Positions 17,278-25,189 of a stretch of DNA of 64,000 nt are shown piece by piece (position 1 is the first letter of the stretch; each line of letters starts with the position of its first letter). The position numbers and the translations under genes are program-made. The notes beneath the pieces were generated by a model. That model saw only the letters and a program-made list of their open reading frames with translations, was not told where the DNA came from and did not search any database. The stretch spans positions 1 through 64,000 of the forward strand of contig NZ_CACZDK010000013.1 of assembly GCF_902779965.1 (NCBI RefSeq), written 5' to 3'. This DNA comes from Fibrobacter succinogenes (GTDB lineage Bacteria > Fibrobacterota > Fibrobacteria > Fibrobacterales > Fibrobacteraceae).

Positions 17278-17403
17278 GGAAAATATGGTGATTATATTGT
17301 CGTTAATCCAGAAGGAATTCTTGTTAATGATTCTAATGACTGAAGGTATGTGTTAGAACAGGTGAAAGCTTCAGGTATTTCAAAAAGTGTTATTTTGCGG
17401 TAG
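17278..17403 (+). pseudogene. decayed gene scrap
   Basis: One frame reads GKYGDYIVVNPEGILVNDSND, then TGA (17341), then RYVLEQVKASGISKSVILR and TAG (17401). The text on both sides of the TGA looks protein-like and a single TGG-to-TGA change would join them. No start codon or signal precedes it. I read it as the 3' remnant of a lost gene; the parent is not recognised. Confidence 0.35.
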
Positions 17404-17525
17404 TTGGAACGTCGGAGAACGTTATATCTCTACGGAAAATGTTAATTTTGTTTCTAGATTGTATTTAGTCCTTTGTAAGGAAAATGTGATACTTTCGAGA
17501 ATACTTATAAAATAAAAGATAATAT

Positions 17526-17984
17526 ATGAAGTACTTCTTTTTTAAAATTTATTCGCTAATCATGTTGTTGCTCATGTTTGTTGGATGCCCGTATGTGGAC
17601 CACGGAACAAGCTATGCAACCAATCATATCGTTACATCTTTTGATGAAATTAAGGGCTGTTATTATCGAGAAAATATTTTTGCGGAAAATAATTATAGAT
17701 GTACAGAAGTTTGCATGGATTCTTCAAAAGCTTTTATCCATGAGAGATGCTTTATTTTAGATGAAAATGGAGGCTTAGGACAGATGAGGAAAGATACTTC
17801 TTTCGAAGTTGATGTCTATTTAGAACATCTTGAAAAAGATGGTACTATAAGCTATGCATTACGGATTAAAGGTGTAGGTGATTACAATTATTATGAAAGG
17901 GAAGATTCTCGAGAACTTGAAGTGTATAGTGGTGATGAAAAAAGTGTTTACTCAACGAAGGGGAAAAACAAATGCGAGTATTAA
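17526..17984 (+). CDS. hypothetical lipoprotein
   Basis: 152 aa. A signal peptide ends in MLLLMFVGC, a plausible lipobox. The mature part has six more Cys (IKGCYYREN, YRCTEVC, HERCF and others), probably disulfide-bonded. AT-rich codons. Overlaps the next gene by 13 nt, so the two are coupled. Function unknown. Confidence 0.65.
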   Translation: MKYFFFKIYSLIMLLLMFVGCPYVDHGTSYATNHIVTSFDEIKGCYYRENIFAENNYRCTEVCMDSSKAFIHERCFILDENGGLGQMRKDTSFEVDVYLEHLEKDGTISYALRIKGVGDYNYYEREDSRELEVYSGDEKSVYSTKGKNKCEY

Positions 17985-18532
17985 TTCTTTGTCTTTTCCT
18001 TATTGTGTCTTATGCAAATGCTTTTTTTGCTTATGGAAATTTGGGTGATAGCAGGTTGCAAAGTAATCATCATGTTTATCGACCAGCTGGTATCGTGAAC
18101 TATACTCTTGGTATTGGTTTTCATGATGAACCTGAAAATATCGTAGATTACAAGATGTCCTTTGGCGTAACGCGATTGGGATATTCATATAACGATGGCG
18201 ATGAAAGTGTTTCGCTTTATATGCTTGATTTTAATTTATTGTCTTGGTCTGTATCATACGAAAAATTTTATTTTGAAATATTTGCCGGTTTTTCATTTCG
18301 ATTTGCGGGAACAAATTTTTCGGACTATATGCGTGAAAACGACGGATTTGTTGAACGGTATTCTCCTAAGTATGGGTACCGATTGGGTTATTATATAAAG
18401 GATAACTTACTTGTCGCAATGACTGCTAATTACAACTATGTGTTGTGGCGGTATGAAAGCCGGATTTATAATAGCAACAATATGTTGCTTGTTGGCGGTA
18501 TCGGAATCTCGGTCCAATATAACATTTTTTAA
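17972..18532 (+). CDS. predicted outer-membrane beta-barrel protein
   Basis: 186 aa. Signal peptide MRVLILCLFLIVSYANA. The rest is made of alternating aromatic and polar strands (FYFEIFAGFSFRFAG, LLVAMTANYNYVLW) ending in the aromatic residue F (ISVQYNIF), as expected for a small 8-strand barrel. It overlaps the preceding lipoprotein gene, suggesting a two-component envelope unit. No family recognised. Confidence 0.6.
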   Translation: MRVLILCLFLIVSYANAFFAYGNLGDSRLQSNHHVYRPAGIVNYTLGIGFHDEPENIVDYKMSFGVTRLGYSYNDGDESVSLYMLDFNLLSWSVSYEKFYFEIFAGFSFRFAGTNFSDYMRENDGFVERYSPKYGYRLGYYIKDNLLVAMTANYNYVLWRYESRIYNSNNMLLVGGIGISVQYNIF

Positions 18533-18548
18533 AAGATAGGAAAATCAA

Positions 18549-19187
18549 ATGAAAAAATAATAATTAGTATTTTACTCCTTTGTTCAGTATCTTTTGCACT
18601 TTCATTAGATGACGTTAAAAGAGGTCTGAAAAGCAATTCCATTAACGAAGACTCTTTGAAAATGAAATTTAAAACGACAATTTCATCTCCATTGATGGGA
18701 ACACAGACAATGGAATCGTACAATGTACGCAAAGGACCCGATAAAATTTACTTTGAAATGAAAGGGAAGTTGATTAATCAGCGTATGATAGTTTCAGGTA
18801 AAAAAATGAAGGTTATTGATTTAAAGACTAATGCCGAAAGGATTATGAATACGAATCCTGAAATGCTAAAAAATGCAGTCGCCTGTTTCTAATCCAATGG
18901 AAAATGGAAATTGGAAAAATCCTGTATTGGTATCCGGGAATGTTTATCGTATAGATGGTGATTCTGCTACTGTTTATTATGATGCTGCTCAAAAACACCT
19001 TGTCAAGATGGAACAAAATAATGATAAGACCAATACTTTAATAACATTTGAATATAATCCATCAACAAAACAGATGTCTGCAATGAGAATGTCCATTATG
19101 ATAGAATCAAAAGAGACAAAGATTGATATGGAATTTTCTAAATATCAAAGCTCGAAGAATTTCCCAGACAGATTTTTTGATTTTTAG
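18549..19187 (+). pseudogene. LolA-like protein gene with two A-tract frameshifts
   Basis: Read with one A added in the six-A run at 18552-18557 and one A removed from the six-A run before 18873, the sequence gives one continuous protein of about 212 aa. It starts with a signal peptide (MKKIIISILLLCSVSFA), continues SLDDVKRGLKSNSINEDSLKM, and ends KYQSSKNFPDRFFDF. The pattern (TMESYNVRKGPDKIYFEM, then VYRIDGDSATVYYD) resembles LolA/outer-membrane-lipoprotein-sorting folds. As written, translation from ATG 18549 stops after three codons. The two shifts cancel. Either real decay or two homopolymer errors. Confidence 0.7.
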
Positions 19188-19212
19188 TGTTTTAGGGATA
19201 AATCGAACGTGT

Positions 19213-19274
19213 AAACTGCAACTGTAATAGACAAATAAAAAAATCTCTCGGAATTGCTTCGGGAGATTTTTTTT
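19213..19274 (+). terminator. terminator, right copy of a flanking repeat
   Basis: AATCTC (19242-19247) and GAGATT (19263-19268) close a stem-loop followed by eight T. It matches 16566-16626 over about 60 nt, including the AAACTGC and TAGACAAAT upstream parts that are not needed for termination. Confidence 0.8.
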
Positions 19275-19782
19275 AGATCCATATTGACATTGTACATGGT
19301 TTGCAATGCAGCGATGTCGTTGAGTGCTGTGTCTAGTAGTAGTGCTCTTGACTTTAATGTTTCAAAGGACTATATTTGGTACTGAATTTAGTTCTTGATT
19401 CTAGGCGTGATTTAGAAGATGCTGTTTGGAATCGTATGATGTATCCGTTTATGTAAACGCTTGTTGTTTTGCTTCATAAACCGGGTGTTGCAGAAACCTC
19501 TGCGGCTCGGTCATAGTCATGTAAGCATGACTGCGACGCTCGCCTTGCTTGGTTTGCGGGCTGGCGTTTGAAGCCCGCTCAGTGGCGGGCATGACATGTT
19601 TAGAGCCAAGGCTGAAGCGAGGGGGACGCTTCCCCCATTTTATATCGAGACTTGACTGGATCCTTCGTCGCCAGCTCCTCAGGATGACGCTTTCCTTTTA
19701 CTACCAACAGTCTACTGTTTACTAACCACTAGATTTGACTGGATCCTATCGGTCGCGATGCTCCCTCCAGGATGACGGATCG
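19275..19782. repeat. repeat-rich intergenic block
   Basis: No gene seen in 19275-19782. It contains the second copy of the 37-nt hairpin element (19506-19542; stem AGTCATGT/GCATGACT), a GCCCGCTCA-GTGGCGGGC hairpin, two GGATCC...AGGATGAC palindromes (19656-19688 and 19735-19776), and a heptamer array TTAC-TAC-CAAC-AGT-CTAC-TGT-TTAC-TAA-CCAC-TAG (19698-19732) between them. Confidence 0.75.
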
Positions 19783-22173
19783 CTACTGACTAATCACTTT
19801 CTGATGGCCTGTTCGCATATGCAATAGCGAATCGACCATTTCGTTCCAATGTTCTAGAACGACTTTGCCAATGGCGGGATCGTACATTTTGCCTAGATTC
19901 TTTTCTATTTCTTCGCGGCAGTAATCTAGCGACATGGCGTCACGGTAAACGCGCTTGCTGGTCATGGCATCGATTGAGTCCGCGATGGCAATCACTCGGG
20001 CGCCTATCGGAATGTCTTCGCCTTTGAGGTGTTCCGGGTAGCCACGGCCGTCGTAGCGTTCATGATGATGCAATACAATCTGCACCATTTCGTGCGTGTA
20101 GTTGGACTGCATTAGAATCTTTGCACCAATGACCGGGTGCTGCTTGATGATTTCGAATTCTTCGTCTGTGAGTTTTCCCGGTTTTGTAAGTACGTTGTCT
20201 CGAATGCCTATCTTGCCGATATCATGCAAGTGCGCTGCATGTGTAATCAACGATATTGAACTTTCCGAAAGGCCCAGAAAACGGGCGATTAGTTCCGAGT
20301 ATTCTCTTACACGTTCGGAATGGTGTGCGGTGTAGGAATCTTTTGCTTCTTCGACTGAAATCAGGCAAGAAATCAAATCCTTGAGATTTTTGTTTTCGCT
20401 GTTTTCAATTGTTTTGTGATAGCGCACCTTGTCGCGATACATGTTCAAGTCGGCTTCCATTTTCCAGTCGCTAATGGATTTGCGGATTCCTGTATCGCTA
20501 TACAGGCGGCTTTCGCCCACTGCAATCGACAAATGGTACAATGCGGTCTTGTTGTATTCTTCAACGCTGTCTCTCAATTGTGTTTGCTGTAGGAATAATG
20601 TATCTTGCGGAGCGCGTGTCACAACGACAAATTCATCGCCGCCGATTCTAAAGCAATTTCCGTTGCTTCCGTATGCGTTCTTGATGGCTTTTGCTGCCGC
20701 GATGATTAGCTCGTCGCCTGCTTGATGGCCAAAGGTGTCGTTTGCATATTTAAGGCCGTTCACGTCCATCAAGTACATGGTCCAAGTGCTTGCTTCGGAA
20801 TCTTCTTGATTGATTGTGTTTAGAAGGGCGTCGAAGGCAAGTCTGTTTTCAAGGCCTGTCAAGCTGTCTGTGGTAGCGACGTCTTGCAGGTGTTCGTTCA
20901 TTACGCGTAACTTACTGTTAATTTGTTCCAACTCAAATGAGGTTTCGCGAATGAATGTTGCCATGCGGGCGGCAAGCGGTAAACGTGTAGATTTTACTTT
21001 GGGCTCAACTTCGTTTTTGACTTGCTCGCGTTTGACGACGGGGCCTTCGCGCATCGATGCGATGACGAGCGTAATGTTGTGTTGGTTCAAATGGCCTTTT
21101 TCACGCAGGAATTCGCCGTGCGAGAAAAATCCTGTATTGGGTGCGATTTTTTTCAGTGGAGCAATTTCGTATGTCGGTTCGTGTTGCGACCAGAAGGCTT
21201 TACGTGCCGCACAAGAGAATATATGCAAAACTTCAGGAGCGAACATTTCGCTGTTTTCACTTTCGGTCTTGATGCTATCGACGATCAACTGTGGTTCGCC
21301 ATACGACAGGCGAACGATGGAGCCTTCATCGATGTCCGAAGACATTGTGAGCGATCCGTCCGGGTTGCTTGCGCCTGCGGCTCGCACAATCGAAATTCCG
21401 TTATGTTCGTAGAGCATCGGAAATTCAAGCGCATTATAGAAAAAGTTTTTGTCGTTCTTGATATTCAAGTATTTGTTATAAACTTCGTAGGCTGGGATGC
21501 TGCCCAATTCATAAAGGATGTTGCCTTCGGAACGGGTGACGTGGAAATTACGGCCGATGGGTTTCCAGCCGCTAATCTTGCGTGATTCTACATAGAATTC
21601 TCTACCGCCATAGAAAACCACCAAAAGTCCGGTCTTGGTATAGCCGCCTACTGACGAAAATACGCAGGATTCCGGGCTTGTAATGTCAGGGGAGCAGACT
21701 ATGCCGCCAAAGACTTGAATGTCTGGAGCTAAGGCATCGAGCCCTTCGCAAAGGTGTGTTGTTGAGAACGATGAAATGCAGTGATAGATTTCAATAGCTT
21801 TTACCCAATGATTCCGATTGGCTTCTTGCTCAATTTCGCAGGCGATATCGCTGATGGATTTTTTGGAAAAGTCATATTGATAAATCTCGAATTTACTCGT
21901 TGGCTTTTCGAATATGATGGCGGATACTGAAATTTCGCTAGCTTTGTCGCAGTTGGCTATGTTTCCGCTTGTCGAGTTGCCGAACCACGGCACATCAGGA
22001 AAAATGTGTTCTAGAGTGTTCCAAACAGATTTAAGCTTTTCCGGATCTAGCTCTTCAGAATGGATTTGGAAACATATGGTAGGCGACCCGTTTTCTTTGC
22101 ACCAGTCGCTAAACTGGACAAGTTCTTTTTCGAACGAGGCTGCATCATTAAAAGCAAAAATTCTGTTTTTCAT
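19783..22173 (-). CDS. FIST-GGDEF-HD-GYP signalling protein, copy 1
   Basis: 796 aa, cytoplasmic, no membrane helix. The N-terminal FIST sensor pair (about 1-385) has GNSTSGN, FGGIVCSPD and TGFFSHGE motifs. A GGDEF domain (about 435-585) has an intact GGDEF signature (FRIGGDEF) but no RxxD inhibitory site. A C-terminal HD-GYP domain (about 600-780) has HDIGKIG and HHERYDGRGYP. FIST domains bind small ligands. The protein could make c-di-GMP with one domain and degrade it with the other, or one domain may regulate the other. It is a tandem paralogue of the upstream gene at 22360. Confidence 0.88.
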   Translation of the reverse strand: MKNRIFAFNDAASFEKELVQFSDWCKENGSPTICFQIHSEELDPEKLKSVWNTLEHIFPDVPWFGNSTSGNIANCDKASEISVSAIIFEKPTSKFEIYQYDFSKKSISDIACEIEQEANRNHWVKAIEIYHCISSFSTTHLCEGLDALAPDIQVFGGIVCSPDITSPESCVFSSVGGYTKTGLLVVFYGGREFYVESRKISGWKPIGRNFHVTRSEGNILYELGSIPAYEVYNKYLNIKNDKNFFYNALEFPMLYEHNGISIVRAAGASNPDGSLTMSSDIDEGSIVRLSYGEPQLIVDSIKTESENSEMFAPEVLHIFSCAARKAFWSQHEPTYEIAPLKKIAPNTGFFSHGEFLREKGHLNQHNITLVIASMREGPVVKREQVKNEVEPKVKSTRLPLAARMATFIRETSFELEQINSKLRVMNEHLQDVATTDSLTGLENRLAFDALLNTINQEDSEASTWTMYLMDVNGLKYANDTFGHQAGDELIIAAAKAIKNAYGSNGNCFRIGGDEFVVVTRAPQDTLFLQQTQLRDSVEEYNKTALYHLSIAVGESRLYSDTGIRKSISDWKMEADLNMYRDKVRYHKTIENSENKNLKDLISCLISVEEAKDSYTAHHSERVREYSELIARFLGLSESSISLITHAAHLHDIGKIGIRDNVLTKPGKLTDEEFEIIKQHPVIGAKILMQSNYTHEMVQIVLHHHERYDGRGYPEHLKGEDIPIGARVIAIADSIDAMTSKRVYRDAMSLDYCREEIEKNLGKMYDPAIGKVVLEHWNEMVDSLLHMRTGHQKVISQ

Positions 22174-22183
22174 TTAAATTTTC

Positions 22184-22239
22184 CCTTCTTGTTACACCAA
22201 AGTGTACTTTGACTTTATTAATATATCTTATCAAGAAGG
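22184..22239. promoter_or_regulatory. palindromes upstream of the FIST-GGDEF-HD-GYP gene
   Basis: CAAAGT-GT-ACTTTG (22198-22211) is a perfect palindrome. CCTTCTTG (22184-22191) is complementary to CAAGAAGG (22232-22239). On the minus strand AAGATATATTAA upstream of this gene also occurs upstream of the paralogue's start (24741), marking a shared candidate -10. Confidence 0.35.
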
Positions 22240-22314
22240 AATATGTCTGGCGGAATGTAAAAATTTGGGCCTTAAATTGACAAAAATAGAATTTTGGGGC
22301 TATTATAACGGGAA

Positions 22315-22338
22315 AAGCGAACCCTTTCAGGTTCGCTT
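22315..22338 (-). terminator. intrinsic terminator of the upstream paralogue
   Basis: AAGCGAACC (22315-22323) pairs with GGTTCGCTT (22330-22338). On the minus strand it is followed by TTCCCG, on the plus strand by TTTTTT. Located between the two FIST genes. Confidence 0.6.
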
Positions 22339-22359
22339 TTTTTACAGAACAAGATATCA

Positions 22360-24741
22360 TTAAATAACTTTCGGACGACCCGATAACATTTTCATTAGGT
22401 AATCAACAATTTCATTCCAGTGTTCCAGGGCGACCTTGCCTATGGCGGGGTCATACATCACGCCCAGATTCTTCTCGATTTCATTACGGCAGTATTCCAA
22501 CGACATGGCGTCGCGGTAAACGCGCTTGCTGGTCATGGCGTCAATTGAGTCCGCAATGGCAATCACACGGGCGCCTATTGGAATGTCTTCGCCTTTGAGT
22601 CCTTCCGGGTAGCCACGGCCGTCGTAGCGTTCATGGTGGTGCAGTACGGTTTGCACTAGTTCATGCGTGTAGTTGGACTGCATTAGAATCTTTGCGCCAA
22701 TGACCGGATGCTGCTTGATGATTTCGAATTCATCATCGGAAAGTTTACTGGGCTTTCCAAGCACGTTGTCGCTAATGCCCATTTTTCCGATATCGTGCAA
22801 GTGCGCGGCATGCGTAATCATGGCTATAGAACTTTCTGAAAGGCCAAGAGAACGTGCAATCAGTTCCGAGTATGCCTTCACACGTTCAGAATGGTGTGCG
22901 GTATAGGAATCTTTTGCTTCTTCGACTGAAATCAAGCAGGAAATCAAATCCTTGAGGTTCTGGTTTTCGCTGTTTTCAATCGGCTTGTGGAAACGCACCT
23001 TGTCGCGGTACATGTTCAGGTCGGCATCCATTTTCCAGTCGCTAATGGACTTGCGGATTCCGGCATCATTGCACAGGCGGCTTTCGCCCACAGCAATTGA
23101 CAAATGGTACAGCGCGGTCTTGTTGTATTCCTCAATATCTTTTTGCAAATTGGAATACAAAATGAAAAGCGTGTTCAGCGGGGCTCGTGTAATAACGGCA
23201 AATTCATCGCCACCGATTCTAAAGCAATTGCCTTTGGATCCATATGCGCTTGTGATGATATTAGACGCCGCGACAATTAATGCATCGCCTGCTTGATGCC
23301 CAAAGGTGTCGTTTGCGTATTTAAGACCGTTCACGTCCATCAAGAGCATGGTCCAATTTGTATTTGTATCTTCTTGACTGATCATCTTTAGAAGCGCATC
23401 GAAGGCGACTCTGTTTTCAAGACCGGTCAAGCTATCTATTGTAGCGACATCTTGCAAGTGCTCGGTCATTACTTGTAATTTGCTGTTAGTTTGTTCGAGC
23501 TCGAAAGATGTTTCGCGAATGAACGTAGCCATGCGCGCGGAAATCGGTAGGCGGAAAGACTTTTCTTTGCGAGAACCTTCGTTATTGGTTTGCTCGTGTT
23601 TGACGATTGAACCTTCGCGCATCAATGCGATGACGAGTGTAATGTTGTGCTGGTTCAAATGGCCCTTTTCTCGCAAGAATTCACCGTGCGAGAAAAATCC
23701 TGTACTAGAGGAGATTTCTTTAAATGGGGTTATTTCGTACGTTTGATCGTGTTGCGACCAGTAAACATTTCTTGCTGCACAAGAGAATATGTGCATAACA
23801 TCAGGAGCGAACTCTTTGCATTTTTCGCTTTCGGTCTTGATATTTTCGATAATCAACTGAGGATCGCCATACGACAATCGAATCATTGATTCTTCGTCGA
23901 TGTCCGAAGACATTACCAATGATCCGTCCGCTTCGCAGGCAGCAACGGCACGCACAATTGAAACTCCGTTATGCTCGTAGAGCATCGGGAATTCAAGGGC
24001 GTTGTAAAAGAAGTTTTTGTCGTTGTTGATGTCCAGGTACTTATTGTACACTTCATTGGCAGGGATTCCGCCCAATTCGTAAAGGACGTTGCCTTTGGAA
24101 CGAGTTACTTGGAAATTACGGCCAATGGGTTTCCAGCCGCTAATCTTGCGTGATTCTACAAAAAATTCTTCACCGCCATAGAACACTGCCAAAAGACCTG
24201 TCTTTGTATAGCCGCCTACCGACGAGAATATACAAGAATCAGAACTGTTGATATCAGATGAGCCCGCAATACCGCCAAAGATTTGGATGTTTGGTGCAAT
24301 AGCGTCAAGTTCTTCGCAAAGATGTGTTGTTGAAAATGGTGTGATGCAATAGAAAATTTCGAGAGCTTTCACCCAAGAATTATGGTTTGCGACTTTTACG
24401 ATTTCGCTTGCAATATTGCTGATGGAATCTTTAGAAAAGTCGTATTGACAAATCTGAATTTTTGTTGTCGGCTTTTCAAATATAATTGCTGATACAGAAA
24501 TGTCGGTTGTCTTTTCGCCGTCCGCAATGTTTCCGCCTGTAGAGTTTCCGAACCATGGAGCCTGGGGAAAAACGCGTTCCAAAATATCCCAAACAGGTTT
24601 TAATTTATCTGAATCTAACAAGGCTGAATGGATTTGGAAGCATACAGTAGGCGAGCCATGTTCCTTGCACCAAGTGCTAAATAGGTTTAGATCGTTTTCG
24701 AACTCTACTGCATTTTTAAAAGCGAAAGCTTTGTTTTTCAT
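22360..24741 (-). CDS. FIST-GGDEF-HD-GYP signalling protein, copy 2
   Basis: 793 aa with the same three-part layout as its neighbour: FIST pair, GGDEF (FRIGGDEFAV) and HD-GYP (HDIGKMG, HHERYDGRGYP). DNA similarity to 19783-22173 is highest in the HD-GYP end, where long stretches are identical, and lower in the FIST sensor. This suggests that the output domain is held constant, perhaps by gene conversion, while the sensors diverge. The first residues (MKNKAFAFKNAVEFE) parallel the copy (MKNRIFAFNDAASFE). Own start region and own terminator, so it need not be co-transcribed with copy 1. Confidence 0.88.
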   Translation of the reverse strand: MKNKAFAFKNAVEFENDLNLFSTWCKEHGSPTVCFQIHSALLDSDKLKPVWDILERVFPQAPWFGNSTGGNIADGEKTTDISVSAIIFEKPTTKIQICQYDFSKDSISNIASEIVKVANHNSWVKALEIFYCITPFSTTHLCEELDAIAPNIQIFGGIAGSSDINSSDSCIFSSVGGYTKTGLLAVFYGGEEFFVESRKISGWKPIGRNFQVTRSKGNVLYELGGIPANEVYNKYLDINNDKNFFYNALEFPMLYEHNGVSIVRAVAACEADGSLVMSSDIDEESMIRLSYGDPQLIIENIKTESEKCKEFAPDVMHIFSCAARNVYWSQHDQTYEITPFKEISSSTGFFSHGEFLREKGHLNQHNITLVIALMREGSIVKHEQTNNEGSRKEKSFRLPISARMATFIRETSFELEQTNSKLQVMTEHLQDVATIDSLTGLENRVAFDALLKMISQEDTNTNWTMLLMDVNGLKYANDTFGHQAGDALIVAASNIITSAYGSKGNCFRIGGDEFAVITRAPLNTLFILYSNLQKDIEEYNKTALYHLSIAVGESRLCNDAGIRKSISDWKMDADLNMYRDKVRFHKPIENSENQNLKDLISCLISVEEAKDSYTAHHSERVKAYSELIARSLGLSESSIAMITHAAHLHDIGKMGISDNVLGKPSKLSDDEFEIIKQHPVIGAKILMQSNYTHELVQTVLHHHERYDGRGYPEGLKGEDIPIGARVIAIADSIDAMTSKRVYRDAMSLEYCRNEIEKNLGVMYDPAIGKVALEHWNEIVDYLMKMLSGRPKVI

Positions 24742-25071
24742 TGCGATAACACCCCTTTGTGGTCTATGCGTGACCGTTTGCTTTAATATATCTTTTGAGA
24801 GAGGGATGTGGCTAGGGGGAAAATGAATTATGTGATTTCAATCGCTAGAAAAAATATCCGAAAAAATGGGATATTTTTCGTTTTAATGAAAAATATCACA
24901 AAATTTTATGGTCAAAAAATTACAATTTTCTTAGAAAAAAGTTAGGCTAGGTGAACTGTTAAATGATTACTTTTTTCTCACAAAAAAAACGTGATAAAAT
25001 GCAGCTTTTTCGGTTTGCTTTTTGCTTGTGAGTTTATCTGAAAAACGGTTTTGTTACCTGTCAAATTTTTT
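24742..25071. other. AT-rich gap, no gene seen
   Basis: 330 nt upstream of the FIST gene copy 2, with A and T runs. On the minus strand AAGATATATTAA at about 24795-24784 is a candidate promoter element for that gene. Nothing else is supported. Confidence 0.5.
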
Positions 25072-25117
25072 CAACGTTGTTGCAGTCACCGATGAAGGTA
25101 ATCGTCTTTGATTTGCC
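25072..25117 (-). pseudogene. scrap of an ornithine carbamoyltransferase gene
   Basis: These 46 bases match argF positions 25639-25684 at 39 of 46 bases and encode GKSKTITFIGDCNNV where ArgF has GKPKTVAFIGDGNNV. The frame stops shortly after the match. It lies just past the argF terminator in the same orientation, so it is most likely the last visible piece of a former tandem argF copy. Confidence 0.7.
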
Positions 25118-25142
25118 CATTTGCTGAATGCGAAAAATAAAT

Positions 25143-25166
25143 AAAGCCACCCCAAAGGATGGCTTT
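25143..25166 (-). terminator. argF terminator
   Basis: AAAGCCA (25143-25149) pairs with TGGCTTT (25160-25166). On the minus strand it is followed by ATTTATTTTTC. Confidence 0.7.
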
Positions 25167-25189
25167 AAAAATATTTGTAATCTTATCGT

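Noticed and set aside
16566-19274. Integrative element with integrase at the gltA end
   Set aside because: No integrase, relaxase or tRNA attachment site is found; only the terminator-like repeats and composition support insertion.
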